Shown here: positions 7,293 to 13,188 of the stretch, in pieces
Layout of the letters: the number at the start of each line of letters is the position of its first letter
Position numbering within the stretch: position 1 is the first letter of the stretch
From: Corynebacterium accolens
GTDB taxonomy: Bacteria > Actinomycetota > Actinomycetes > Mycobacteriales > Mycobacteriaceae
Length of the DNA: 13,188 nt
Direction of reading: 5' to 3'
Assembly (NCBI RefSeq): GCF_030515985.1
Contig: NZ_CP100376.1
Location: 995,490 to 1,008,677 of the forward strand
The notes under the pieces: model-generated
What the model was told of the DNA's origin: nothing
Seen by the model: only the letters and a program-made list of their open reading frames with translations
The model's database searches: none
Translations under genes and position numbers: made by a program

Positions 7293-8825
7293 GTGACGGA
7301 CTCAGCCGCTTGGGTCAATCCCTTGCGTAATGCCGCCGATAAACGATTGCCACGCATCGCGGGCCCCGCGGGCATGGTCATCTTTGGTGTGACCGGCGAT
7401 TTAGCTTTCAAAAAGCTCCTGCCGGCCATCTATGACCTTGCCAGCCGCGGTCTCTTGCCCGCTGGCTTCACGCTCGTCGGCTATGGCCGCAGGGACTGGG
7501 ATAACGCGGACTTCTGCGATTATTTCCGCAGCGCGGTAGAAGCCGGTGCCCGCACTGACTTTAACCACGACGTGTGGGAGCACTTATCCCAAGGAATCGA
7601 GTTCGTGCAAGGCTCCTTCGACGATGAGGGCTTCGACAAGCTTTCTGCGCGGTTGGCCGAGCTGGATAAAGCCCGCGGCACGGGAAGCAACTGGGCATAC
7701 TACCTTTCGGTGCCGCCAGAGTTTTTCTCCGATATCTGCCACCAATTGGAACGCGTGGGCATGGCCAATTCCATGGAGGACTCGTGGCGCCGAGTGATCA
7801 TCGAAAAGCCGTTTGGCCACGACCAGGAATCTGCGCGCGAGCTCAATGAGATCGTCAACGCGGTCTTCCCAGAATCTGCTGTCTTCCGCATCGATCACTA
7901 CCTGGGTAAAGAGACCGTGCAAAACATCATGGCGCTGCGGTTTGCTAACCAGATTTTTGAGCCGATGTGGAACGCGCACTATATCGACCACGTGCAAATC
8001 ACCATGGCCGAAGATATTGGGCTTGGCGGCCGCGCTGGCTATTATGACGGAATCGGCGCGGCCCGAGACGTCATTCAGAACCACCTCCTGCAGCTGCTCG
8101 CCCTCGTGGCAATGGAAGAGCCTTCCTCCTTTGAACCGGAGGCGCTGCGCGCTGAAAAGGTCAAGGTGCTGCGCGCTACGCAGCCGGTCCATCCGCTCAA
8201 TAAAACCACCGCCCGTGGCCAGTACACCGCTGGCTGGCAGGGCTCGGAATACGTGAAGGGCTTGCGTGAGGAGGAGGGCTTCGATCCCGCCTCCACTACT
8301 GAGACCTATGCGGCGTGCACGTTGGAGGTCAACTCTCGGCGCTGGGGAGGCGTGCCTTTCTACCTGCGCACCGGAAAGCGCTTGGGGCGTCGAGTCACCG
8401 AGATCGCCTTGGTCTTCAAGGCCGCACCGAACCAGCCCTTTGTCGATGGCGAAACCGATGCCCTCGGCCAAAATGCCGTGGTCATCCGCGTTCAGCCCGA
8501 TGAGGGCGTGACCATGCGCTTTGGCTCAAAGGTCCCGGGCTCCACCATGGAAGTCCGCGATGTGAATATGGACTTCGCCTACGCCGAGGCCTTTACCGAG
8601 GAGTCCCCGGAGGCCTATGAGCGCCTCATCTTGGATGCGCTCCTCGATGAATCATCCCTGTTTCCCACTAATGAGGAAGTCGAGCTATCGTGGTCCATTT
8701 TGGATCCGATCCTCGATTATTGGTCCAAGCATGGTGAGCCCGAAGATTATAAGGCGGGCACCTGGGGGCCCACTTCAGCCGATAAGATGCTGCGCCGCCG
8801 GGGCCATTCCTGGCGCCGCCCATAG
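7293..8825 (+). CDS. zwf: glucose-6-phosphate 1-dehydrogenase
   Basis: Oxidises glucose 6-phosphate to 6-phosphogluconolactone, forming NADPH; entry step of the oxidative pentose phosphate branch, cytoplasmic. 510 residues, normal for the family. The N-terminal Rossmann domain has the nucleotide motif GVTGDLAFKKL (32-42). EKPFG is at 171-175 and the active-site signature RIDHYLGKE at 199-207 (D201, H202, K206). The C-terminal domain is complete and rich in conserved stretches such as RTGKRLGRRVTEI. The start is GTG at 7293, chosen because AGGAAGG (7279-7285) lies seven bases upstream. The stop TAG (8823-8825) is 14 bases before opcA. In C. glutamicum the enzyme acts together with OpcA, which agrees with the tight linkage here. 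The 99-bp gap to tal holds a hairpin, so zwf expression may be partly separate from tkt-tal. Confidence 0.98.
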   Translation: MTDSAAWVNPLRNAADKRLPRIAGPAGMVIFGVTGDLAFKKLLPAIYDLASRGLLPAGFTLVGYGRRDWDNADFCDYFRSAVEAGARTDFNHDVWEHLSQGIEFVQGSFDDEGFDKLSARLAELDKARGTGSNWAYYLSVPPEFFSDICHQLERVGMANSMEDSWRRVIIEKPFGHDQESARELNEIVNAVFPESAVFRIDHYLGKETVQNIMALRFANQIFEPMWNAHYIDHVQITMAEDIGLGGRAGYYDGIGAARDVIQNHLLQLLALVAMEEPSSFEPEALRAEKVKVLRATQPVHPLNKTTARGQYTAGWQGSEYVKGLREEEGFDPASTTETYAACTLEVNSRRWGGVPFYLRTGKRLGRRVTEIALVFKAAPNQPFVDGETDALGQNAVVIRVQPDEGVTMRFGSKVPGSTMEVRDVNMDFAYAEAFTEESPEAYERLILDALLDESSLFPTNEEVELSWSILDPILDYWSKHGEPEDYKAGTWGPTSADKMLRRRGHSWRRP

Positions 8826-8839
8826 AAGGGACGTAGTCA

Positions 8840-9775
8840 ATGATTATCCCATTGCCTAATACCACCACCGGTGAAATTGCCAAGAAGCTTGTCGATGCCC
8901 AGGAGCATTACACCCGCACCACGGGCCGGGTGCTCACCCTCATCGTTGAGGCACAAGAAGGCGACGATCTCGAGCAAATCCTTGCCTCTGTGCGCGATGC
9001 CTCTCATGAGCACCCCTCCCGCGTGCTCGTCGTGGTCCCCGGCGATCCAAATACTGATACCCAGCTCGATGCCCAGCTCCGCGTCGGTGGCGAGGCCGGT
9101 GCGTCCGAGACCGTCGTCATGCAATTGCACGGGGCGCTGGCGGATCAAGCCGAGTCCGTGCTCACCCCGCTCTTGCTGCCGGATACCCCGCTGGTTGCGT
9201 GGTGGCCGAACCTGTGCCCGCAGGTTCCCTCCGAAAGCCCCGTGGGCAAGTTGGCGCAGCGCCGCATCACCAACGTGGCGCATAAAGGCACCGTGGGCGA
9301 GCAGGATCTGCGCGCGCTTTCTAATGGCTACTCCCCCGGCGATTCCGATATGTCCTGGGCCTCCATTACCTTGTGGCGCGGCGTCGCCGCATCGGCACTC
9401 GACCACCATCCCCATGAAAAGGTGCTATCGGTAGAGGTCGCCGGCCCCGCCGGGCATCCCGCGCCAAACTTCGCTGCGGGGTGGCTGCTTGACCGCCTGA
9501 GCGTCCCGGTACAGCGCATGGCCGAGGAAGCTAATAGTGACTATTTCCCGGTTACCCACCTGCGCTTTAACCGGGAGACGACCCACGTCGATGTGGATGT
9601 CGTGGATGAGCGCACCGTGCGGGTGCGCGTGCCTGGTACGCCAGACTCGCTGGTCAGCTTGAGCCCGCGCACGCAAACCGAAATCCTCTCCGAGGAATTG
9701 CGGCACCTCGACGCCGATAAAACTTATGCTCAGGCGCTGCGTGCTCTGGGAGAAGTAGACTACAGTAAGCTTTAA
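8840..9775 (+). CDS. opcA: glucose-6-phosphate dehydrogenase assembly/activator protein OpcA
   Basis: Non-catalytic partner needed for full activity of Zwf; known from cyanobacteria and C. glutamicum, where it is encoded directly after zwf. 311 residues, as expected. The family-typical stretch LLLPDTPLVAWWP lies at 111-123, preceded by a SHEHPSRVLVVVPGD segment (55-69) like that of other OpcA proteins. No signal peptide or membrane segment is seen, so it should be cytoplasmic. The ATG at 8840 follows AGAAGGGA (8824-8831), which overlaps the zwf stop region, so translation of the two genes is probably linked. The stop TAA is at 9773-9775. The 47-bp gap to pgl carries a TTTGCAAA palindrome. How OpcA works is not known in detail from sequence; the assignment rests on family similarity and position. 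Confidence 0.95.
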   Translation: MIIPLPNTTTGEIAKKLVDAQEHYTRTTGRVLTLIVEAQEGDDLEQILASVRDASHEHPSRVLVVVPGDPNTDTQLDAQLRVGGEAGASETVVMQLHGALADQAESVLTPLLLPDTPLVAWWPNLCPQVPSESPVGKLAQRRITNVAHKGTVGEQDLRALSNGYSPGDSDMSWASITLWRGVAASALDHHPHEKVLSVEVAGPAGHPAPNFAAGWLLDRLSVPVQRMAEEANSDYFPVTHLRFNRETTHVDVDVVDERTVRVRVPGTPDSLVSLSPRTQTEILSEELRHLDADKTYAQALRALGEVDYSKL

Positions 9776-9798
9776 TAGCGCACTTGCTCATACCGATT

Positions 9799-9808
9799 CT
9801 TTGCAAAG
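9799..9808. promoter_or_regulatory. CTTTGCAAAG palindrome overlapping the pgl ribosome site
   Basis: A 10-bp perfect palindrome in the opcA-pgl gap. Its right arm forms part of the probable pgl ribosome site AAAGGA (9805-9810). It resembles the core of the RamB motif described in C. glutamicum (ending CTTTGCAAA), but the upstream A-rich half is not conserved. It could be a weak RamB site, a translational element or chance. Confidence 0.25.
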
Positions 9809-9822
9809 GATTCTGATACCGA

Positions 9823-10584
9823 ATGGTAACGCTTCACCGCGTCAGCGATGTAGATGACCTTATTTCCCAAGCCGCACTCAAATTTATTGAGACCATCGCC
9901 GGTATTCAGGCCGGCAATGGTGGCCTCCATGGTGACGGCGTGGCAAGAGTCGTACTAACTGGCGGGGGCGCAGGAATTGGGCTCCTGCACGAGCTCGCGC
10001 GCTTGGACTTCGCCGCCCAGCAGCAAGGCGAGAACTACCCTGCCCTGCGCATCGATTGGTCCCGCGTGCACATCTTCTTTGGCGATGAGCGCAATGTCCC
10101 GGTCAGCGACCCAGATTCCAACGAAGGCCAAGCGCGTTCCGCGCTGCTCGATCACGTGGATATCCCGGATCAGAATATCCACGGTTTCGACCTCGGTGCG
10201 GTCTCCATGGAGGCGGCCGCAAATGCCTACGAGCCAGAGTTGAAGGACTTCGCACCTTTAGGCTTCGATCTACACCTTTTGGGCATGGGCGCAGAAGGCC
10301 ACATTAACTCCATGTTCCCCCACTCTCCTGCCATCCGTGAGCAGGAAGAACTCGCGGTACCGGTACACGATTCGCCGAAGCCGCCCAGCGAGCGCATCAC
10401 CCTGACGCTGCCGGCGGTCAACAGGTCTGAGCGCGTCTGGCTCTTGGTTGCCGGGGAGGAAAAGGCCGCTGCCGCAAAGAACATCGTTGACGGCGTCGAC
10501 GCTGAAGAGTGCCCGGCCGCTGGTGCGCAAGGGACGAAGGAAACGATCCTCTTCCTTGCAGACGATGCCGCGCAGGAGCTGTAA
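9823..10584 (+). CDS. pgl: 6-phosphogluconolactonase
   Basis: Hydrolyses 6-phosphogluconolactone, the Zwf product, to 6-phosphogluconate; soluble, SIS/NagB-like fold (also called devB). 253 residues, normal length. Motifs: VVLTGGGAGIGLL (43-55), the phosphate loop FFGDERNVPVSDPDSN (85-100), the GMGAEGHINSMFPH block (154-167, H160) and SPKPPSERITLTLP (184-197). The ATG at 9823 is the only good family-consistent start. The nearest ribosome site, AAAGGA at 9805-9810, is 12 bases upstream, which is rather far, so translation may be modest or coupled to opcA. The stop TAA is at 10582-10584. Last gene of the tkt-tal-zwf-opcA-pgl operon, followed by a strong terminator. The 6-phosphogluconate dehydrogenase gene is not in this window. 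Confidence 0.96.
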   Translation: MVTLHRVSDVDDLISQAALKFIETIAGIQAGNGGLHGDGVARVVLTGGGAGIGLLHELARLDFAAQQQGENYPALRIDWSRVHIFFGDERNVPVSDPDSNEGQARSALLDHVDIPDQNIHGFDLGAVSMEAAANAYEPELKDFAPLGFDLHLLGMGAEGHINSMFPHSPAIREQEELAVPVHDSPKPPSERITLTLPAVNRSERVWLLVAGEEKAAAAKNIVDGVDAEECPAAGAQGTKETILFLADDAAQEL

Positions 10585-10617
10585 AGCCAGCAGCGCCGGC
10601 ACCGCCGCTTAACGCAT

Positions 10618-10681
10618 ACAGCGCCGGTACCTCGGTCCCTTCTTGCGAAAGGTTAAGGGACTGACGTACCGGCGCTGTTTT
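10618..10681 (+). terminator. two-tier terminator of the tkt-pgl operon
   Basis: Outer perfect 13-bp repeat ACAGCGCCGGTAC (10618-10630) and GTACCGGCGCTGT (10666-10678). Inside it is a second perfect 7-bp repeat, GTCCCTT (10635-10641) and AAGGGAC (10655-10661). TTTT follows at 10678-10681, so it works on the plus strand. On the minus strand it lies about 50 bases beyond the secG stop and could also stop secG transcription, though no T-run follows in that direction. The motif CAGCGCCGG also occurs once more about 30 bases upstream. Confidence 0.85.
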
Positions 10682-10729
10682 GCGCGGTTGGCCGCCGCTA
10701 GCGGTTAGCGGGGGCCTGCTGCGTGCTTC

Positions 10730-10966
10730 CTAGGAAGCGTAGGCCTGGATAAGGTTAAGGCCAACGATGCAGGCCAACCAGATAATCACCATGACGACGG
10801 TATAGCGGTCTAGGTTCTTTTCCACCACGGTCGAACCGGACAGGTTCGATTGCACGCCGCCGCCGAAAAGGCTAGACAGGCCGCCGCCTTTGCCCTTGTG
10901 TAAAAGCACAAAGATGGACATCAAAATAGCTGAAATTAGCAAAATGATTTCCAGTGCTAAGACCAT
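10730..10966 (-). CDS. secG: preprotein translocase subunit SecG
   Basis: Small accessory subunit of the SecYEG protein-export channel, in the cytoplasmic membrane. 78 residues, the usual actinobacterial size. Two membrane helices (about residues 3-22 and 56-73) flank the conserved glycine-rich loop HKGKGGGLSSLFGGG (23-37). The ATG (10964-10966) is preceded by AAGGAAG about seven bases away. The stop TAG is at 10730-10732. In C. glutamicum secG lies downstream of gap-pgk-tpi-ppc; here it follows tpiA directly, at 198 bases. It is probably read from its own promoter, with possible read-through from tpiA. Confidence 0.95.
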   Translation of the reverse strand: MVLALEIILLISAILMSIFVLLHKGKGGGLSSLFGGGVQSNLSGSTVVEKNLDRYTVVMVIIWLACIVGLNLIQAYAS

Positions 10967-11055
10967 GAGGTTCTTCCTTTTCTCAACGTGCGCCCAGTGG
11001 CACCTTCGATGTACTACCGAAAGTCACGCTAGCCACCGGCGCGAAGTACTTACCG

Positions 11056-11073
11056 GCTTTGCCTACGCAAAGC
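11056..11073 (-). other. short hairpin in the secG leader region
   Basis: Perfect 7-bp inverted repeat GCTTTGC (11056-11062) and GCAAAGC (11067-11073) with a four-base loop. No T-run follows on either strand. It lies about 90 bases upstream of secG on the minus strand and could be part of its mRNA leader. Confidence 0.35.
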
Positions 11074-11087
11074 AATCACAAGGGCCT

Positions 11088-11093
11088 ACTGTA
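11088..11093 (-). promoter_or_regulatory. candidate -10 box of secG
   Basis: On the minus strand the hexamer reads TACAGT, a full match to TANANT, preceded by TG. It would give a leader of about 115 bases containing the hairpin at 11056-11073. No -35 box is clear. Confidence 0.3.
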
Positions 11094-11098
11094 CACCA

Positions 11099-11131
11099 TG
11101 CCGCGGGCGGGACTCACCCCAACCCGCGGCA
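11099..11131 (-). terminator. GC-rich hairpin downstream of tpiA
   Basis: Perfect 9-bp repeat TGCCGCGGG (11099-11107) and CCCGCGGCA (11123-11131), with GGG (11109-11111) able to pair with CCC inside the loop. It lies about 33 bases after the tpiA stop on the minus strand. There is no T-run, so it may be a weak or factor-assisted terminator for pgk-tpiA. Confidence 0.55.
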
Positions 11132-11164
11132 CAACAGTTACCTTGTGATGGTTGTTAACGCATG

Positions 11165-11947
11165 TTAACTAACGGCATTAGCGGCATTGGCGGCCAACTT
11201 GGCAAAGTCCTCTCCTACCAAGGAAGCACCGCCAATCAGGCCACCGTCCACGTCCGGCTTGCTGACGATATCAGCAACGGAATCGACCTTCACGGAACCG
11301 CCGTACAGGATGCGGATGCCCTCGGCGACCTCGTCGCCTGCAAGCTCCTTGACCAAGCCGCGGATTGCAGCACATACTTCCTGCGCGTCATCAGCGGAGG
11401 CAACCTTGCCGGTGCCGATGGCCCACACGGGCTCGTAGGCGATAACCGTCTTGGATAGCTGCTCGGCGCTCAGTCCCTGCAGGGAATCGCGGGTCTGGTT
11501 CACCACGTAGTCAACGTGGGTGCCGGCTTCGCGCACATCGAGTGGCTCGCCCACGCAGACGATCGGGCTGATGCCATTGTCCAGGGCCGCTGCGGCCTTT
11601 TCAGCGACCAGCTGGTCGGTTTCGCCGTGGTATTCGCGGCGCTCGGAGTGGCCGACGACTGCCCAGCTGCAGCCCAGCTTGCTCAGCATCTGACCGGATA
11701 CCTCACCGGTGTAGGCGCCGGACTCGTGCTTGGAGATGTCCTGCGCACCGTAGGTGATCTTCAGCTTATCGCCCTCAACGAGGGTCTGAATGGTGCGGAT
11801 ATCGGTAAATGGAACCATGTAGGCTACATCAACCTTGTCGTAGTAATCCTCCGGCAGGGAGAAAGCAAACTTTTGAACGGAGCCGATGGCCTCAATGTGA
11901 TCGAGGTTCATCTTCCAGTTGCCAGCAATAAGTGGTGTACGTGCCAT
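11165..11947 (-). CDS. tpiA: triosephosphate isomerase
   Basis: Interconverts dihydroxyacetone phosphate and glyceraldehyde 3-phosphate; glycolysis and gluconeogenesis; cytoplasmic TIM barrel, normally a dimer. 260 residues, full length. N10 and K12 lie in GNWKMN, H100 in VVGHSERR, the catalytic glutamate E172 in [11 protein letters not shown] with the flexible loop after it, and the phosphate-binding YGGSV at 215-219. The open frame continues upstream through the pgk end in another frame, but family similarity starts at [12 protein letters not shown], and AAAGGA lies seven bases before that ATG (11945-11947). The stop TAA is at 11165-11167, inside a GTTAAC palindrome. It follows pgk by 46 bases and is almost certainly co-transcribed with it. 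ppc, which follows tpi in C. glutamicum, is absent. Confidence 0.97.
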   Translation of the reverse strand: MARTPLIAGNWKMNLDHIEAIGSVQKFAFSLPEDYYDKVDVAYMVPFTDIRTIQTLVEGDKLKITYGAQDISKHESGAYTGEVSGQMLSKLGCSWAVVGHSERREYHGETDQLVAEKAAAALDNGISPIVCVGEPLDVREAGTHVDYVVNQTRDSLQGLSAEQLSKTVIAYEPVWAIGTGKVASADDAQEVCAAIRGLVKELAGDEVAEGIRILYGGSVKVDSVADIVSKPDVDGGLIGGASLVGEDFAKLAANAANAVS

Positions 11948-11993
11948 GATTAATCCTTTCTGTGTACGCCTATATTGAGCTATTTCAGGCGGT

Positions 11994-13188
11994 TTATGCC
12001 TCGAGCACGGAAACGCCCGGCAGCTCCTTGCCCTCGAGGTATTCAAGGGATGCGCCGCCGCCGGTGGAGATGTGGCTGAAGCCATCCTCATCGAGGCCCA
12101 GGGTGCGCACGGAGGCTGCGGAGTCGCCGCCGCCGACGACGGAGAAGGAACCGTTGGAGGAGGTGGCATCGATAATCGCCTGCGCCACCCCAGCGGTGCC
12201 CTTGGAGAAGGCTTCCATTTCGAATACGCCCATGGGGCCGTTCCAGAATACGGTCTTGGAATCTGCCAGTACGGCGGCAAATTTCTCGACGGACTTGGGG
12301 CCAATGTCCAGCGACATCCAGCCCTCAGGGATGCCATCGAGCTCAACAACCTTGGTCTCAGCGTCTGCGGCGAACTCGCTGGCGGCGGTGAGATCTACCG
12401 GAAGGACGATCTTGTCGCCGAAGCGCTCCAGCAGGCTCTTGCAGTTTTCAATCTGGTCCTCTTGCAGCAAGGACTCCTGAACGTCGTAGCCCTTAGCGGC
12501 CAGCAGGGTGTAGCACATGCCCCCGCCGATGATGATCTTGTCGGCCTTTCCGGCGAGTGCTTCAATAACGCCGAGCTTGTCGGATACCTTTGCGCCGCCC
12601 AGAACGACGACGTAAGGGTGCGCTGGATCCTTGGCCACGGTGGACAATACGTCCAATTCCTTTTCCACCAGCTTGCCGGCGTAGGCGGGCAGGCGCTTGG
12701 CGACGTCATACACAGACGTCTGTGCGCGGTGAACAACGCCGAAGCCGTCGGAAACGAATGCACCATTATCGGCGGCCAAGGCGACGAGCTCTTCAGCAAA
12801 TTCGCCGCGCTCTGCCTCATCCTTGGAGGTCTCGCGCGGGTCAAAGCGGACATTTTCTACCAGCATGACATCGCCGCTGTTTAGCCCGTTTGCGCGCTCG
12901 TGGGCGTCTTCACCGGTGACGTCGTTGGCCAAGGCAACATATTGATCCAGGGCCTCGGACAGCGCCTCTGCGACTGGGGCCAAGGAGTACTTGGAATTTA
13001 CCTCACCCTTGGGGCGGCCGAGGTGGGCGGAAAGGATGACCTTCGCGCCGCCATCGACAAGCGCCTTAATGGTCGGAAGAGAAGCGGTAATGCGGCCCGG
13101 GTCGGTGATATTTCCGTCATCATCGAGCGGCACGTTGAAGTCAGAACGCACCAAGATGTGGCGGTCCTCTACGCCTTCTTCAAGCAGG
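11994..13188 (-). CDS. pgk: phosphoglycerate kinase (N-terminus cut by right window edge)
   Basis: Makes ATP and 3-phosphoglycerate from 1,3-bisphosphoglycerate in glycolysis; cytoplasmic monomer. 397 residues are visible, beginning [18 protein letters not shown]; about eight to ten residues and the start codon lie beyond the right edge, since the corynebacterial enzyme is about 405 residues. The GTG at 13152-13154 is an internal valine (the V of LVRSDFN), not the start. Conserved blocks: VRSDFNVPL (substrate loop), [36 protein letters not shown] (hinge and nucleotide region) and [11 protein letters not shown] (phosphate-binding loop near the C-terminus). The stop TAA is at 11994-11996. In C. 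glutamicum gap lies directly upstream; here that would be off the right edge. Co-transcribed with tpiA. Confidence 0.97.
   Translation of the reverse strand, partial: LLEEGVEDRHILVRSDFNVPLDDDGNITDPGRITASLPTIKALVDGGAKVILSAHLGRPKGEVNSKYSLAPVAEALSEALDQYVALANDVTGEDAHERANGLNSGDVMLVENVRFDPRETSKDEAERGEFAEELVALAADNGAFVSDGFGVVHRAQTSVYDVAKRLPAYAGKLVEKELDVLSTVAKDPAHPYVVVLGGAKVSDKLGVIEALAGKADKIIIGGGMCYTLLAAKGYDVQESLLQEDQIENCKSLLERFGDKIVLPVDLTAASEFAADAETKVVELDGIPEGWMSLDIGPKSVEKFAAVLADSKTVFWNGPMGVFEMEAFSKGTAGVAQAIIDATSSNGSFSVVGGGDSAASVRTLGLDEDGFSHISTGGGASLEYLEGKELPGVSVLEA

Noticed and set aside
7584..8471. 295-residue minus-strand frame opposite zwf
   Set aside because: Antisense shadow of a complete, well-conserved gene; no recognisable domain.
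11948..12349. N-terminal extension of the tpiA frame across the pgk end
   Set aside because: The extra 134 residues are pgk read in another frame; tpiA similarity and its ribosome site place the start at 11947.
12072..12884. 270-residue plus-strand frame opposite pgk
   Set aside because: Antisense shadow of pgk, glycine- and leucine-rich with no motif; the same applies to the frames at 11162-11458 and 11516-11953 opposite tpiA.
1..13188. Mobile elements, CRISPR arrays, tRNA genes, toxin-antitoxin or defence genes
   Set aside because: Looked for on both strands; no transposase motifs, repeat-spacer pattern, tRNA cloverleaf or defence protein was found. The window is ordinary core metabolism.

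Overview
This is a chromosomal core-metabolism segment from a Corynebacteriales actinobacterium, most likely a Corynebacterium species other than C. glutamicum. The evidence is moderately high GC with G/C-ending codons, GTG and TTG starts, close protein resemblance to the corynebacterial enzymes (from memory, not a search), and a gene order that follows the known C. glutamicum block: ABC-2 permease, ctaA, quinone oxidoreductase, ctaB, tkt-tal-zwf-opcA-pgl, secG, tpiA, pgk. No mobile element, CRISPR array, tRNA, rRNA or phage gene is visible.

Left part (1-3638): the end of an ABC-2 type transporter permease cut by the window edge, then ctaA (heme A synthase) and a zinc-free MDR-family quinone oxidoreductase on the plus strand, facing ctaB (heme O synthase) on the minus strand. 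A 12-bp-stem hairpin at 2649-2677 separates the convergent genes. CtaB and CtaA are consecutive steps of heme A synthesis for the aa3 cytochrome oxidase. Both ctaA and the oxidoreductase have -10-like hexamers so close to their start codons that leaderless mRNAs are likely.

Middle (3639-10681): a 328-bp divergent control region followed by the pentose phosphate operon tkt-tal-zwf-opcA-pgl. Zwf with its partner OpcA and then Pgl form the oxidative branch (glucose 6-phosphate to 6-phosphogluconate, giving NADPH); Tkt and Tal form the non-oxidative branch. The control region holds two candidate tkt promoters and a CRP/GlxR-like palindrome. A perfect GC hairpin lies between tal and zwf, and a large two-tier hairpin followed by TTTT closes the operon.

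Right part (10682-13188): minus-strand secG (Sec translocon), tpiA and pgk (glycolysis), with pgk running off the right edge. The ppc gene that lies between tpi and secG in C. glutamicum is absent; that gap is a 198-bp non-coding stretch with hairpins.

I see no evidence of an undescribed biological system here. The points worth checking are regulatory sites and the missing ppc.
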